Shown here piece after piece: positions 1 through 11,272 of a stretch of DNA of 64,000 bases. Position 1 is the first letter of the stretch. Each line of letters begins with the position of its first letter. The notes under the pieces were generated by a model that was not told where the DNA came from, did no database searches, and was given only the letters and a program-made list of their open reading frames with translations. Location: positions 4,361,001-4,425,000 of the forward strand of contig NZ_CP121634.1 in the NCBI RefSeq assembly GCF_029714945.1, read 5' to 3'. A program made the position numbers and the translations under genes. This DNA is from Bradyrhizobium sp. CIAT3101. GTDB lineage: Bacteria > Pseudomonadota > Alphaproteobacteria > Rhizobiales > Xanthobacteraceae.

Positions 1-997
1 CGATCGCGAGCGGCGCGAGGTCGGCTGCCGCGCTTTGCGCCATCGCGACGAGATCGATGCGCGTGAAGGGATGACCGCAGCGGTCGAGCCGCTGGATGTC
101 GAGCAATTGCTCGGCAAGCGTCGCCAGCCGCGCGGCGTCCTCCAGCAGCCGGGTCTTGTCCGGACCGGAGGGGAGCGATTCCAGCCGCGTGTTCAGGATC
201 GCGATCGGCGTGCGCAATTCGTGCGCGGCATCCGCAACAAAGCGCTTGTGACGGGCATAGCCCTGGTCGAGCCGCGCCAGCGCGTCGTTGACCGCAGTGA
301 CCAGCGGCACGACCTCCAGCGGAATTCGTTCCACCGACAGCCGCGCGCCGCGCTGATGGATGTCGATGCGCCGCGCCTGATCCGCGGTGGTATCCAACCC
401 CCTGAAGGCCCGTTGCACGATCATCGGCGTCGCAATGAAGGTCGCGGTACCCATCACGAGCAGACCGGGCAGGGCGATGCCGAGAAACGCCAGCGAGGTC
501 ATCAACAGCGCCTTGGCCCCGGTCAGCCGGCCCTGCGTCGCCGTGATGATCTGCACATTGCCGGCGTCGGTCTCGACGCGCTTCAGCCGCGCCGCCGGCT
601 TGCGTGGATCGTCCTCGAACATCTGCCAGCCGAGCCGCGCCTGGCTGATCTGGTCGAGGCCGCCGCCGATCGCCGCGAATTCCGGCGGCACGGCGCCTTC
701 GGTCAGGGAATGTCCTTGCCGGTCGCGGACCAGAAACCAGAGGTCCGACGTTTCAGCACGCAGCTGCTTCAAATCGGGCGTCGACCGCAGGATCAGGTCG
801 CCGTCCGCATTATGCGCGAGCGCGCGCTGCACGACATCGATGACGCGATCCTCGTCGCGCTCGGCGAGCACGAAGCCCGAGGCGCAGAGCGCACCGACGA
901 CGACGGTAACCAGCGCCAGCAACAGTGCGGCCTGGAGCGCAAGCAGGCGCCAGCTCAATCGCGAGCGCAGGCAATAGGGATCGTCGTGCCTGCTCAT
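1..997 (-). CDS. Sensor histidine kinase, 3' end cut by window
   Basis: Membrane sensor kinase of the OmpR-partner class; the visible 332 codons lack the ATP-binding domain, which lies beyond base 1. A first membrane segment is at about residues 13-37 and a second at about 160-190, with an extracytoplasmic domain between. The phospho-acceptor box reads AHELRTPIAIL, with the His near residue 259. The ATG (995-997) overlaps the TGA of the upstream response regulator in an ATGA arrangement, so the two are almost surely translationally coupled partners. The signal sensed cannot be told from the sequence. Confidence 0.93.
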   Translation of the reverse strand, partial: MSRHDDPYCLRSRLSWRLLALQAALLLALVTVVVGALCASGFVLAERDEDRVIDVVQRALAHNADGDLILRSTPDLKQLRAETSDLWFLVRDRQGHSLTEGAVPPEFAAIGGGLDQISQARLGWQMFEDDPRKPAARLKRVETDAGNVQIITATQGRLTGAKALLMTSLAFLGIALPGLLVMGTATFIATPMIVQRAFRGLDTTADQARRIDIHQRGARLSVERIPLEVVPLVTAVNDALARLDQGYARHKRFVADAAHELRTPIAILNTRLESLPSGPDKTRLLEDAARLATLAEQLLDIQRLDRCGHPFTRIDLVAMAQSAAADLAPLAI

Positions 998-1668
998 GGC
1001 AACTTCTTCAGGAGATAGCCGACGCCGCGAATGCCGTGGATCTCCACGCCGGCATCGGCATCGCTGAGCTTGCGCCGCAACCGCGAGATATGCGTGTCCA
1101 GCGCATTCGATTGGATCTCGTCGTCAAAATTGTAGACGGCCTCTTCGAGCGCCGAGCGCAGCACCGTGCGGCCCATTCGGCGGATCAGGGCTTCGAGCAC
1201 CAGCAGCTCGCGACGTGGCAGCTCGAACGGCTGGCCGTCGATGCTGGCCTCGCGGTGGCCGACATCGAAGGCGATGCGGCCGGCACGGATCACGTCGGGA
1301 GACAGACCCGCGGGCCGCCGCAGCACGGCACGAAGCCGCGCCAGCAATTCCTCGACGGCGAACGGCTTGGCGAGATAGTCGTCGGCGCCGCTGTCGAGCC
1401 CGGCGATGCGGTCGGCAAGCTCGCCGCGTGCGGTCAAGACGATGATCGGCACGCCGTCGGCGCGTGCCCGCAGCTTCGGGATCAGGGCGAGGCCGTCGCC
1501 GTCGGGCAACTGGCGGTCAAGCAGGACGGCGGCATGGACGTCGGCGGAAATCGCTTCCTCGGCGTCCGCAAGCGTGGGGGCGTGATCCACCACCATGTCG
1601 TAGCGCCGCAGCGCCGACGAAAGCGCTGTGGCCATCTCCGCCTCATCCTCGACGAGCAAAATCCGCAT
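994..1668 (-). CDS. OmpR/PhoB-family response regulator
   Basis: A 224-residue DNA-binding response regulator. The receiver domain covers about residues 1-115, with acidic residues in VEDE, the phosphorylated Asp51 in LLDRQLPDGDG and Lys101 in YLAKPF. A winged-helix output domain follows (about 125-222), ending in SRLRRKLSDA and GVGYLLKKL, typical of OmpR. I chose the start at 1668 (MRILLVEDE) because the family begins right at this motif; a start seven codons upstream is possible. It is paired with the overlapping kinase gene. It most resembles QseB/TctD-type regulators, but no target can be assigned. Confidence 0.95.
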   Translation of the reverse strand: MRILLVEDEAEMATALSSALRRYDMVVDHAPTLADAEEAISADVHAAVLLDRQLPDGDGLALIPKLRARADGVPIIVLTARGELADRIAGLDSGADDYLAKPFAVEELLARLRAVLRRPAGLSPDVIRAGRIAFDVGHREASIDGQPFELPRRELLVLEALIRRMGRTVLRSALEEAVYNFDDEIQSNALDTHISRLRRKLSDADAGVEIHGIRGVGYLLKKLP

Positions 1669-1841
1669 GATCCGGCACCTCAACCGCATTGAGCCCTTCT
1701 AGCGGCCCGATCATTACGGCAGCATTGCGGGAAATGATCCAGCCATGCGCGAAACGCCGCGGGGGGCGGCTGGGCAGGGCCCAAGACAGCCTCAGGGCCG
1801 GCCGCTATAACCGCCGCACCTGTTCAGGGAGCAAAACAACA

Positions 1842-2168
1842 ATGATCTACGAGATGCGCGTCTATCACTGCCTGCCCGGCCGCCTGCCGGCGCTGCTGAA
1901 GCGGTTTGAGACGGTGACGCTGAAGCTGTGGGAAAAGCACGGTATCAAGCAGGCCGGCTTCTTTACGACGCTGATCGGTGCATCCAACCAGCAGCTGACC
2001 TATTTCCTGGCCTGGGAGTCGCTTGCCGACCGTGAGGCGAAGTGGGGCAAGTTCATGACGGACCCCGACTGGATGAAAGCCCGCGCCGAGAGCGAAGCGG
2101 ACGGCCAGATCATCGACAATATCGTCAGCCAGCTGCTGACGCCGACCGCCTTCTCGTCGGTGAAATAG
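1842..2168 (+). CDS. NIPSNAP-family protein
   Basis: A 108-residue single-domain protein of the NIPSNAP family, a dimeric alpha/beta-barrel fold. It starts MIYEMRVYHCLPGRLPALL and has the family features of a central aromatic stretch (YFLAWESLADREAKWGKF) and the DPDW segment. The start at 1842 follows an AGGGAGC ribosome site; the open frame runs further upstream but without homology. The family has no settled biochemical role in bacteria. It stands alone between the two-component pair and kdsA. Confidence 0.85.
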   Translation: MIYEMRVYHCLPGRLPALLKRFETVTLKLWEKHGIKQAGFFTTLIGASNQQLTYFLAWESLADREAKWGKFMTDPDWMKARAESEADGQIIDNIVSQLLTPTAFSSVK

Positions 2169-2294
2169 CGCCCGTCCGGCATGGGTTGCGACGGGGACTT
2201 CCCGCGCAACCCTGATATTCTGATAGCCCGGGCCGAATGGGGTTGATCGGCCCCTCATCACCGCTATGGTCGCGGCGAAACGAGGGAATTGGCC

Positions 2295-3146
2295 TTGAAC
2301 TCTTCATCATCCGCGGCTCCGGTCGTCAGCGTCGGCACGGTCAAATTCGGCAACGATCTGCCAATCTCGATCATTGCCGGGCCGTGTCAGCTCGAAAGCC
2401 GTCAGCACGCGCTCGAGGTCGCCTCCGCGCTGAAGGAGATCGCCGCGCGGCTGAAGATCGGCCTCGTCTACAAGACCTCCTTCGACAAGGCCAACCGCAC
2501 CAGCGCCTCGGCGCAGCGCGGCCTCGGCCTGGTGCAGTCGCTCCCGATCTTCGCCGAGATCCGGTCCTCGCTCGGCCTGCCGGTGCTGACCGATGTGCAC
2601 GATGCCGCGCAATGCGCCGACGTCGCACAGGCCGTCGACATCCTGCAGATCCCGGCCTTCCTGTGCCGGCAGACCGATCTGCTGCTGGCCGCGGCCGCAA
2701 CCGGCAAGGTCGTCAACGTCAAGAAGGGGCAATTCCTCGCCCCCTGGGACATGACGAATGTCGTCGCCAAGATCACCAGCGCCAACAATCCCAACGTGCT
2801 CGTCACCGAGCGCGGCGCCTCCTTCGGCTACAACACGCTGGTCTCCGACATGCGCGCGCTGCCGATCATGGCCCGCACGACCGGTGCGCCGGTGATCTTC
2901 GACGCGACCCATTCGGTGCAGCAGCCGGGCGGGAAGGGCGCCTCCTCCGGCGGCGAACGCGAATTCGTACCGGTGCTGGCGCGCGCGGCCGTCGCCGTCG
3001 GCGTCGCCGGCGTCTTCATCGAGACTCACCCCGATCCCGATCGCGCGCCTTCCGACGGTCCGAACATGGTGCCGCTGCGCGAGTTCGAAGGGCTCATCGC
3101 TAAGCTGATGGCGTTCGATGCGGTGAGCAAGGGCCAAGCGCACTGA
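2295..3146 (+). CDS. kdsA: 3-deoxy-D-manno-octulosonate 8-phosphate synthase
   Basis: Condenses arabinose-5-phosphate with phosphoenolpyruvate to make KDO-8-phosphate for lipopolysaccharide. Family motifs are seen: [46 protein letters not shown] and [18 protein letters not shown]. Cys31 in AGPC, the His in THS, the Glu in FIETH and the Asp in SDGPN are the four ligands of the metal-dependent class; the metal-free E. coli type has Asn in place of the Cys. There is no ATG: two in-frame TTG codons lie at 2289 and 2295, and the GAGGGA at 2282-2287 is well spaced only for the second. The stop overlaps the next start by one base. Confidence 0.96.
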   Translation: MNSSSSAAPVVSVGTVKFGNDLPISIIAGPCQLESRQHALEVASALKEIAARLKIGLVYKTSFDKANRTSASAQRGLGLVQSLPIFAEIRSSLGLPVLTDVHDAAQCADVAQAVDILQIPAFLCRQTDLLLAAAATGKVVNVKKGQFLAPWDMTNVVAKITSANNPNVLVTERGASFGYNTLVSDMRALPIMARTTGAPVIFDATHSVQQPGGKGASSGGEREFVPVLARAAVAVGVAGVFIETHPDPDRAPSDGPNMVPLREFEGLIAKLMAFDAVSKGQAH

Positions 3147-4357
3147 TGCACGAGCCCGTGGCCAGGCCGTCGTCCGACCAGAAGTTTCCACCCGCGATCA
3201 ACATCATCGCGCTTGCGAGCTTCTCGGCGGCGTTGTCCACGCGCGCGCTCGATCCGGTGCTGCCGCATGTCGCGGAGGAATTTTCGATCAGCATCACGAC
3301 CGCGGCGAGCATCGCGGCCGGCTATGCCCTGATCTACGCGCTGATCCAGCCGCTCGTCGGCGCTGCGGCCGATTTGTTCGGCAAGGCGCGGCTGATGACG
3401 TTGTGCCTGGCGCTGCTCGGTGTCGCCTGCATTCTGGGCGCGCTCTCGACATCCTTCTCGGGCCTGTTCGCGAGCCGCATGCTCGCCGGCATTGCCTCGG
3501 GCGGCGTGTTTCCGGTTGCGCTCGGCCTCACCGCGGACCTCGTCGCGCCGGCGAAGCGACAGGTGGCGATCGGGCGCACGCTGGCGGGTTCGATGACCGG
3601 CAATCTGCTCGGCGCGACCGCCTCGGGCATCATCGGCGATCTCGTCGGCTGGCGCGGCGTGCTCGTGATCATCGGCGCGCTCGGGCTGATCGCCGCCGTC
3701 GCGGTCGCGGCGGGCTTTCGTGGCGCCGCCCTGACGGCGCCGCCGAAGAGCGATCTGAAGACCTTGCGGCAGGGTTATCGCACCATCCTCGCCAATCCCA
3801 ACGCGCGCTATTGCTATTCGGCCGTGTTCGTCGAGGGCTGCTGCGTGTTCGGCCTGTTTCCCTTCATCGCCGCCTTGCTATTCGATCTCGGCGAGACCTC
3901 GCTGTCGATCGCGGGCATCGTGATCGCGGGTTTCGCGGTCGGCGGTCTCTTCTACACGTTCACGGTCTCGCGCTTCCTGCCGCGGCTGGGCGTCAAGGGC
4001 ATGATGATCGCAGGCGCGAGCCTCGTCGCGCTCCAGCTCGCAGCACTCGCCCTTGGGCCCGGCTGGAAAGTCCAGTTCGCCATCATGCTGCTGATGGGCT
4101 GGGGCTTCTACATGATCCACGGTTGCCTGCAGGTGTTCGCCAGCGAACTGTCGGTCGAGGCGCGGGCGACGGCGATGTCGCTGCACTCGTTCTTTTTCTT
4201 CATGGGCCAGACGGTCGGCCCGCTCGCCTACGGGTTCGGGCTTGCCCACACGGGCAAGGCACCGACCCTGGTCGCCAGTGCCGTGCTGATGGTGCTGCTG
4301 GGCCTAGCCTGCGCTGCGCTGCTCAAGCCGCGGGCACCGTCCGATGCGCGCGCCTGA
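3146..4357 (+). CDS. MFS transporter
   Basis: A 403-residue major facilitator permease with about twelve hydrophobic segments. It begins after a short polar N-terminus with IALASFSAALSTRALDPVLP and has the MFS loop pattern GAAADLFGKARLM between helices 2 and 3. The overall look is that of small-molecule/drug efflux carriers (arabinose efflux PbuE/AraJ type). Its ATG shares one base with the kdsA stop (TGATG), so it is translationally coupled to LPS sugar synthesis, though a functional link is only inference. Substrate unknown. Confidence 0.88.
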   Translation: MHEPVARPSSDQKFPPAINIIALASFSAALSTRALDPVLPHVAEEFSISITTAASIAAGYALIYALIQPLVGAAADLFGKARLMTLCLALLGVACILGALSTSFSGLFASRMLAGIASGGVFPVALGLTADLVAPAKRQVAIGRTLAGSMTGNLLGATASGIIGDLVGWRGVLVIIGALGLIAAVAVAAGFRGAALTAPPKSDLKTLRQGYRTILANPNARYCYSAVFVEGCCVFGLFPFIAALLFDLGETSLSIAGIVIAGFAVGGLFYTFTVSRFLPRLGVKGMMIAGASLVALQLAALALGPGWKVQFAIMLLMGWGFYMIHGCLQVFASELSVEARATAMSLHSFFFFMGQTVGPLAYGFGLAHTGKAPTLVASAVLMVLLGLACAALLKPRAPSDARA

Positions 4358-4488
4358 GGGCCGCATTTCGCTGCCGATCCCCGTATTTTCCCGTGGGACG
4401 GCGGTAGCCAAACCCCTTCAATCTTAAATCAAATCTCATGCTTCGCTCCGTAGAGTGCCGTCCGAACCGCTAGCCGGCGGCAACATCT

Positions 4489-6594
4489 GTGGATCAGTCG
4501 ATGCAAAAACAGCGTTCGGTCGCCCGCATTCTCGGAGCGGTGGTTGGGTCTCTCGGTCTCATCCTCGTCGTCATCTGCGCCTACGCCCTGAAGCTGGCGG
4601 TGACGCGCTATTCGGACAGCAACCGCATCGTCTCGCTCACGATTGCGAGCCGCGACCTGACCAACACGCTGGTGATCTTTCGCCTGGAGCGCGGTGACAC
4701 GCTGAGCTATCTGGCCTCGGCCTCGCCCGCGCCCGACAGCGTCATGAGCAGCCTCTCCGAGCAGCGCGCCACCGTGCAGAAGAATTATGCGCAGGCCCTG
4801 CAGAGCCTCGCCGCGGTCGATGCGCCCGGCCTCAGCGAGAAGCTCGACAAGCTCCGCGGGATCTGGGCGCAGCTCGAGGAGCTGCGGCCGCGCGCGATCA
4901 CTGCGCTGAAGCAGGAGAAGGGGGCGCGTGAAGCCAGCCTGCAGCCGAGCTGGGCCAAGATCAGCGACGGCTTCATGGATGCGATCGGCGACGTCACCGC
5001 CCATGTCGACAATGCGATGACGCTGATCGACCCCGTGGTCGATCGCCTCCTGATCGCCAAGCAGGCCTCCTGGCAGGCCCGCGCCAATGCCGGCCAGACC
5101 ATTCTCGTCCAGTTCTCCTCGATCCTGGCCAACAAGACCTGGACCGCGGCGGACGGCGTTACCTTCGCCGATCTGCGCGGTCGCATCCAGCAGTCCTGGC
5201 TGGTGGTGCGCGACCTCAGCCCGAACGTGGCCTCGCCCGAGCTGTTGCAGGCGATCCGCACCGCCGAGCCGGAAATCTCCGGCGCGCTCAGCGACGAGCG
5301 CAATGCGATTGCGACCAAGCTGCTCGCCGGTGAGCCTGCCGGCGTTGCCGGCATCGACTACCGTGACCGTCAGCTTGTCGGCGCCAACAACGTCGTCATC
5401 GTCACGCAGACCGCGCTGGCCAACATGATCTCGCGGGCCGAGGAGGGCGCCTCGCGCGCCCGTTTCACCCTGATCCTGTTCGGTCTCCTGATGCCGGCCT
5501 CGCTGGCGCTGATGATCGGTGGCCTGATGCTGATGCGCAACCGCGTGACCCGGCCGTTGACCGCGATCACCGGCGTGATGACGCGCTTTGCCGATCGTGA
5601 TTTCGCGAGCGACGTCCCGGGTCTCGACCGCAACGATGAGATCGGCCGCATCGCGTCGGCCTTACAGGTGTTCAAGGAGGCCATGATCAACGCCGAGCGC
5701 CTCTCGGGCGATCAGGCGGCTGAGCGCGCCGACAAGGAGAAGCGTGCGAGCGAACTCACGGGGCTGGTGCGGCAGTTTGAAAGCCGGATCGGCCAGATGG
5801 TGCAGACGTTGTCGAGCGCCTCGGGCGAGCTGGAGACGACGGCGCGCTCGATGTCGGGCACCGCGGCGGAAGCCCAGGCTCAGGCCGGCTCGGCCTCGAC
5901 GCTGGCCGACCAGGTCGGCGGCGGCGTGCAGACGGTTGCGGCGGCGGCCGAGGAGCTCAATGCCTCGATCCGCGAGATCAACCGCCAGGTCGAGCAGGCG
6001 AGCCGCGCCACCGAGCATGCGGTCGTCACCGTCAGGGAGACCGACAGCACCATGCGCGCGCTCGCCGACGGCGCCGACCGCATTGGCGAGGTCATCGGCC
6101 TCATCACCTCGATCGCGGGCCAGACCAATCTGCTGGCCTTGAACGCGACGATCGAAGCCGCCCGTGCGGGCGAATCCGGACGCGGTTTTGCGGTCGTGGC
6201 GAGCGAGGTGAAGAACCTGGCGTCGCAGACGGCGAAAGCGACCGAGGAGATCAGCGCCCAGATCACGGAGATCCAGGGCGCGACGCAGAAGGCGGTCTCC
6301 GCCATCGACGGCATCGTCAAGACCATCGAGGAAGTCTCGACAATCAATCGCACCATTGCGGCGGCGATCGAGGAGCAGAACAAGGCGACCGCCGAGATCG
6401 CCAACACCGTGCAGCACACGGCCGAAGCCACCTCGACGGTGACGCGCAACATCGCAACCGTCTCGTCGGCCGCGAACGAGACCGGCCGCGCGGCCTCCGG
6501 CGTGCTGAAGGCGGCCGCCGACCTGTCGAGCCAGTCGTCATCGCTGACGGGCGAGGTCGACAGCTTCATCACCAGGGTGCGTGAGGTGGCCTAA
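4489..6594 (+). CDS. Methyl-accepting chemotaxis protein
   Basis: A 701-residue chemoreceptor. It has a membrane segment at about residues 13-35, a large helical periplasmic sensor, a second membrane segment at about 325-348, a HAMP linker ([15 protein letters not shown] onward) and a cytoplasmic signalling coiled coil. The conserved hairpin tip reads [20 protein letters not shown] near residues 560-580. No C-terminal CheR-binding pentapeptide is visible. I used the GTG at 4489 because CCGGCGG precedes it; an ATG four codons later (4501) is the alternative. No che genes are adjacent, so it signals to a remote array. Ligand unknown. Confidence 0.93.
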   Translation: MDQSMQKQRSVARILGAVVGSLGLILVVICAYALKLAVTRYSDSNRIVSLTIASRDLTNTLVIFRLERGDTLSYLASASPAPDSVMSSLSEQRATVQKNYAQALQSLAAVDAPGLSEKLDKLRGIWAQLEELRPRAITALKQEKGAREASLQPSWAKISDGFMDAIGDVTAHVDNAMTLIDPVVDRLLIAKQASWQARANAGQTILVQFSSILANKTWTAADGVTFADLRGRIQQSWLVVRDLSPNVASPELLQAIRTAEPEISGALSDERNAIATKLLAGEPAGVAGIDYRDRQLVGANNVVIVTQTALANMISRAEEGASRARFTLILFGLLMPASLALMIGGLMLMRNRVTRPLTAITGVMTRFADRDFASDVPGLDRNDEIGRIASALQVFKEAMINAERLSGDQAAERADKEKRASELTGLVRQFESRIGQMVQTLSSASGELETTARSMSGTAAEAQAQAGSASTLADQVGGGVQTVAAAAEELNASIREINRQVEQASRATEHAVVTVRETDSTMRALADGADRIGEVIGLITSIAGQTNLLALNATIEAARAGESGRGFAVVASEVKNLASQTAKATEEISAQITEIQGATQKAVSAIDGIVKTIEEVSTINRTIAAAIEEQNKATAEIANTVQHTAEATSTVTRNIATVSSAANETGRAASGVLKAAADLSSQSSSLTGEVDSFITRVREVA

Positions 6595-6791
6595 GGCGCT
6601 GATCGGAACAGCAGCTGGACACTGAGCCTGCTGCAAACGTGGTCGCAGAACGCGCGAAATGAGCGCGTCGCTGCGCCATGAGGGATATCGAGATTAAGAT
6701 AAAAGCGAATAGACCGGGGCCGAGGATCGGATCATATTCGCAGGCATCACTTGCGAGGGGCAGGCGGGGGCAGGCAGCAGGGAGCCACCGA

Positions 6792-7244
6792 ATGTACGCC
6801 AATATTCTCTTGAGCACCGATGGTTCGGATGTCGCAAGAAAAGGTGTCGAGCATGGAATTGCTCTGGCAAAGGCCTTGAAGGCCAAAGCGACAATCGTCA
6901 CCGTGACTGAACCGCTGCCGATCGATTTTGGCGGCGGACACGATTCGGGATGGGTTCCGTCGCAGCGAGAGGTTGATAGTTTTGATGCGGCCTGCAGGGA
7001 GCGGGCAGGCAAAGTGCTCGATGAAGCGCGAGCCATGGCCGAGCGGAGCGGGCTGTCGGTCGAACTCGTCCACGTCCCCAATGCGCACCCGGCCACTGCG
7101 ATCGTCGAGACGGCAAAGTCTGGAGGCTGCGACTTGATCGTCATGGCCTCTCATGGGCGGCGCGGCCTCAGAAAGCTGTTTCTGGGAAGCCAGACGTCCG
7201 AAGTTCTCGTCAACGGAAGCGTACCGGTCCTGGTCGTGCCGTAG
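6792..7244 (+). CDS. Universal stress protein, UspA family
   Basis: A 150-residue single UspA domain starting MYANILLSTDGSD. The C-terminal nucleotide-binding stretch reads ASHGRRGLRKLFLGS, followed by SEVLVNGSVPVLVV. This matches G-x2-G-x9-G(S/T) except that the first Gly is Ala, so ATP binding is likely but not certain. The start at 6792 follows a GGAG at good distance; the longer upstream frame has no homology. It is flanked by a chemoreceptor and a convergent binding-protein gene and appears monocistronic. Confidence 0.93.
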   Translation: MYANILLSTDGSDVARKGVEHGIALAKALKAKATIVTVTEPLPIDFGGGHDSGWVPSQREVDSFDAACRERAGKVLDEARAMAERSGLSVELVHVPNAHPATAIVETAKSGGCDLIVMASHGRRGLRKLFLGSQTSEVLVNGSVPVLVVP

Positions 7245-7273
7245 TCGCCGCCAGGCCTGACGGCCGCGACGCG

Positions 7274-8089
7274 CTATTTTGCGCCGTCCGCCGAGATCGG
7301 CTCCATGCCGCTCGCGATGATCGCCTCGTGCGCCGCGGGTGAGGAAAGGAACTTGATCAAGGCGCGGCCAGCCTCTTGTTCCTTGGAGACGGTTGCAATC
7401 CCGGCCGAGAAGATCGTGATCTGCTGAATTTCCTTGGGCAGGGGGCCGACGATGTCGATGCCCTTCACGGGCTTCAATTCGCTGATCTGCTGGAAGCCAA
7501 GCTCGGCTTCGCCGCGCGCGACGATCTCGCCGACCGGCGTTGCCGGAATCTTTCGCGCCTTGTCCTTCATGGCTTCAGCGATGCCGAGCTTGTTGAACAT
7601 CTCGGTCGAAACGTAGACGCCGCTGGCGCTGTCGGAATAGGCGATCGTCTTCGCCTCCAGCAACGCGCGCTTGACCGCGTCGACCGAGCTGATGTCCGGC
7701 TTAGCCGCGCCCGATTTCACGGCGACCCCGATTGGCGACCGCGTCAGGTCGACCTGGCTGCCGGCCACGACCTTGCCCTTGCCGACGAGATCAGTGAGCG
7801 CGTAGCCCACCATGATCAGCACGTCTGCCGGCTCGCCGCGTTCGAGCCGGACCGGGATCGCGTTGGCGGTGGTGCCCATCGACGGCCCGTAGGCGGTCAG
7901 CACCTTGTTGCCGGTGGCTTTCTCGAACTCCGGCACCAGCGCCTGATAGGCCGCCGTCAGTCCGCCCGAAATCATCACGCGGACCTCGGCAGCCTCCGAC
8001 GCGCTGGTCAAGCAGAGGACGCCGAGAAGGCCCAGGGCAAACTTCAGGGCGAGGCCACGGAATTTCGCAGACATCGATGTCATCGTCAT
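7274..8089 (-). CDS. ModA-like periplasmic substrate-binding protein
   Basis: A 271-residue secreted protein with a clear signal peptide (about residues 1-33, ending SASEAAEV). The mature part shows the molybdate/tungstate-type extracellular binding fold: VMISGGLTAAYQALVPEFEKAT, GEPADVLIM, AYSDSASGVY and FLSSPAAHEAI. Canonical ModA proteins sit next to modB and modC; no permease or ATPase is nearby, so it may serve a remote transporter or bind another small ligand. Start choice is open among three nearby ATGs. It lies 10 bases after queF on the same strand and may be co-transcribed. Confidence 0.82.
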   Translation of the reverse strand: MTMTSMSAKFRGLALKFALGLLGVLCLTSASEAAEVRVMISGGLTAAYQALVPEFEKATGNKVLTAYGPSMGTTANAIPVRLERGEPADVLIMVGYALTDLVGKGKVVAGSQVDLTRSPIGVAVKSGAAKPDISSVDAVKRALLEAKTIAYSDSASGVYVSTEMFNKLGIAEAMKDKARKIPATPVGEIVARGEAELGFQQISELKPVKGIDIVGPLPKEIQQITIFSAGIATVSKEQEAGRALIKFLSSPAAHEAIIASGMEPISADGAK

Positions 8090-8099
8090 TGGTCTCCAA

Positions 8100-8576
8100 C
8101 TAACCCCGGCCGCGATAGGGCGCGACGCCTTGCTCGGGCACCCACAGGCCCTTCGGTACGCGGCCGGTCTGCCAGAACACGTCGATCGGGATGCCGCCGC
8201 GCGGGTACCAGTAGCCGCCGATGCGCAGCCATTTCGGTTTGATCTCGGAAGCGATGCGCTTGCCGATCATCACGGTGCAGTCCTCGTGGAAGGCGCCGTG
8301 GTTGCGGAAGCTCGCGATGTAGAGTTTGAGCGATTTCGACTCCAGCAGCCATTGGCCGGGCGCGTAGTCGATCATCAGATGGGCGAAATCGGGCTGGCCG
8401 GTCACCGGGCAGAGCGAGGTGAATTCCGGCACGGTGAAACGGACCAGATAATCGGTGCCGGCTTGCGGATTGGGCACGCGGTCGAGCTTGGCCTTCTCGG
8501 GCGCGTCGGGCCATTCCACGGCACGGCCGAGTTGCAAGCTGGGTGAGTTGTTCGATTTGCTGGGTTTTTTCGACAT
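8100..8576 (-). CDS. queF: NADPH-dependent preQ0 reductase
   Basis: Reduces 7-cyano-7-deazaguanine (preQ0) to preQ1 in queuosine biosynthesis. The 158 residues match the short, unimodular QueF class. The thioimide-forming Cys56 and the proton donor Asp63 lie in [15 protein letters not shown], and the substrate/NADPH motif is [20 protein letters not shown]. The C-terminus ([17 protein letters not shown]) is also typical. The other queuosine genes are not in the window. Confidence 0.96.
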   Translation of the reverse strand: MSKKPSKSNNSPSLQLGRAVEWPDAPEKAKLDRVPNPQAGTDYLVRFTVPEFTSLCPVTGQPDFAHLMIDYAPGQWLLESKSLKLYIASFRNHGAFHEDCTVMIGKRIASEIKPKWLRIGGYWYPRGGIPIDVFWQTGRVPKGLWVPEQGVAPYRGRG

Positions 8577-8578
8577 GA

Positions 8579-9988
<1,410 letters not shown>

Positions 9989-10022
9989 GCCAGCGTCTCA
10001 ACAAGGACAGGGGAGGATCGAC

Positions 10023-11161
10023 ATGAGCGACGGCAAGACCGGACTGCAACTGCGTTCGCTGATCAAGACAAGCGGAGAGCTCGAGATCCTGCTTCTGGAC
10101 GTGCCGACCCCGAGCCCGCGGACGACGAGGTCGTCGTCCGCATCGAGGCGGCGCCGATCAACCCGTCCGACCTCGGCCTGCTCGTCGGCGCGGCCGACAT
10201 GAGCACGGCCAGGGCGTCCGGTACGAAAGAGGCGCCCGTCATCACCGCGAAGGTGCCTGACGGTGCGATGCGCGCAATGGGCGCGCGGCTCGACCAGTCT
10301 TTGCCGGTCGGCAATGAAGGCGCCGGCGTCGTCATCAAGACCGGCTCGTCCGATGCCGCGAAGGCGCTGATGGGCAAGACGGTCGCGATGATCGGCGGCG
10401 CCATGTACGCGCAGTACCGGACCCTGAAGGCGAGGGACTGCCAGCCGCTGCCCGAGGGCACGACGGCGGCCGAGGGGGCGTCCTGGTTCGTCAATCCGCT
10501 CACCGCGCTCGGCATGACCGAGACGATGCGGCGCGAAGGCCACAAGGCGCTGGTGCACACCGCGGCCGCCTCCAATCTCGGCCAGATGCTGAACAAGATC
10601 TGCATCAAGGATGGCATCGCGCTCGTGAACATCGTGCGCAACCAGGAGCAGGCGGACATCCTGAAGAAGATCGGCGCCAAGCATGTCGTCGATTCCAGCA
10701 AGCCGAGCTTCCTCGACGATCTCACCAATGCGCTGGTCGAGACCGGCGCCACGATCGCCTTCGATGCCATCGGCGGCGGCAAGCTCGCCGGCGACATCCT
10801 CAACTGCATGGAAATCGCGATCAACAAGACCGCGAAGGAATACAGCCGTTACGGCTCCAGCGTGCACAAGCAGGTCTACGTTTATGGCGCGCTCGATATC
10901 CGTCCGATCGAATTGCCGCGTGGCTTCGGCATGGCCTGGGGCGTTGGCGGCTGGCTCCTGACCCCGTTCCTGCAGAAGATCGGACCAGCCGATATCGGCC
11001 GTCTGCGTCAGCGCGTGGTGAGTGAATTGAAGACCACCTTTGCCAGCCACTACACCAAGGTGGTGTCGCTGCAGGAGGCGCTCGATCCCGCCAACATCGC
11101 GGTGTACGGCAAACGCGCCACCGGCGAAAAATTCCTCATCAACCCAAATAAATCTTCGTGA
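10023..11161 (+). pseudogene. Zinc-type alcohol dehydrogenase/quinone oxidoreductase, frameshifted
   Basis: Medium-chain dehydrogenase/reductase gene interrupted by a one-base shift. From the ATG at 10023 (MSDGKTGLQLRSLIKTSGE), preceded by GGGGAGG, the frame is family-like up to DVPTP at 10111, then turns into an Arg/Ser-rich shadow ending at a TGA. In the +1-shifted frame the expected continuation EPADDEVVVRIEAAPINPSD begins at 10112 and runs to 11161. The break sits at the C run 10108-10111, consistent with loss of one C. An ATG at 10199 could start a truncated 320-residue protein, but no good ribosome site precedes it. Loss of function or a sequencing error cannot be told apart here. Confidence 0.85.
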
Positions 11162-11272
11162 TCTGCGGCGGCAGCTCAACCAAAAGAGGTCTTGCCTTCT
11201 GAGCGAAGCGGGAGATTATTCCGCCGCGTTGAAAGCGGAAAAACCGCAACGCGCTCAGAAGGGGACATCTCC

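Noticed and set aside
35..1018. 327-residue plus-strand open frame over the first kilobase
   Set aside because: It is the mirror of the sensor kinase on the minus strand, which has clear H-box and membrane segments and couples to the regulator; the plus-strand product has no family features.
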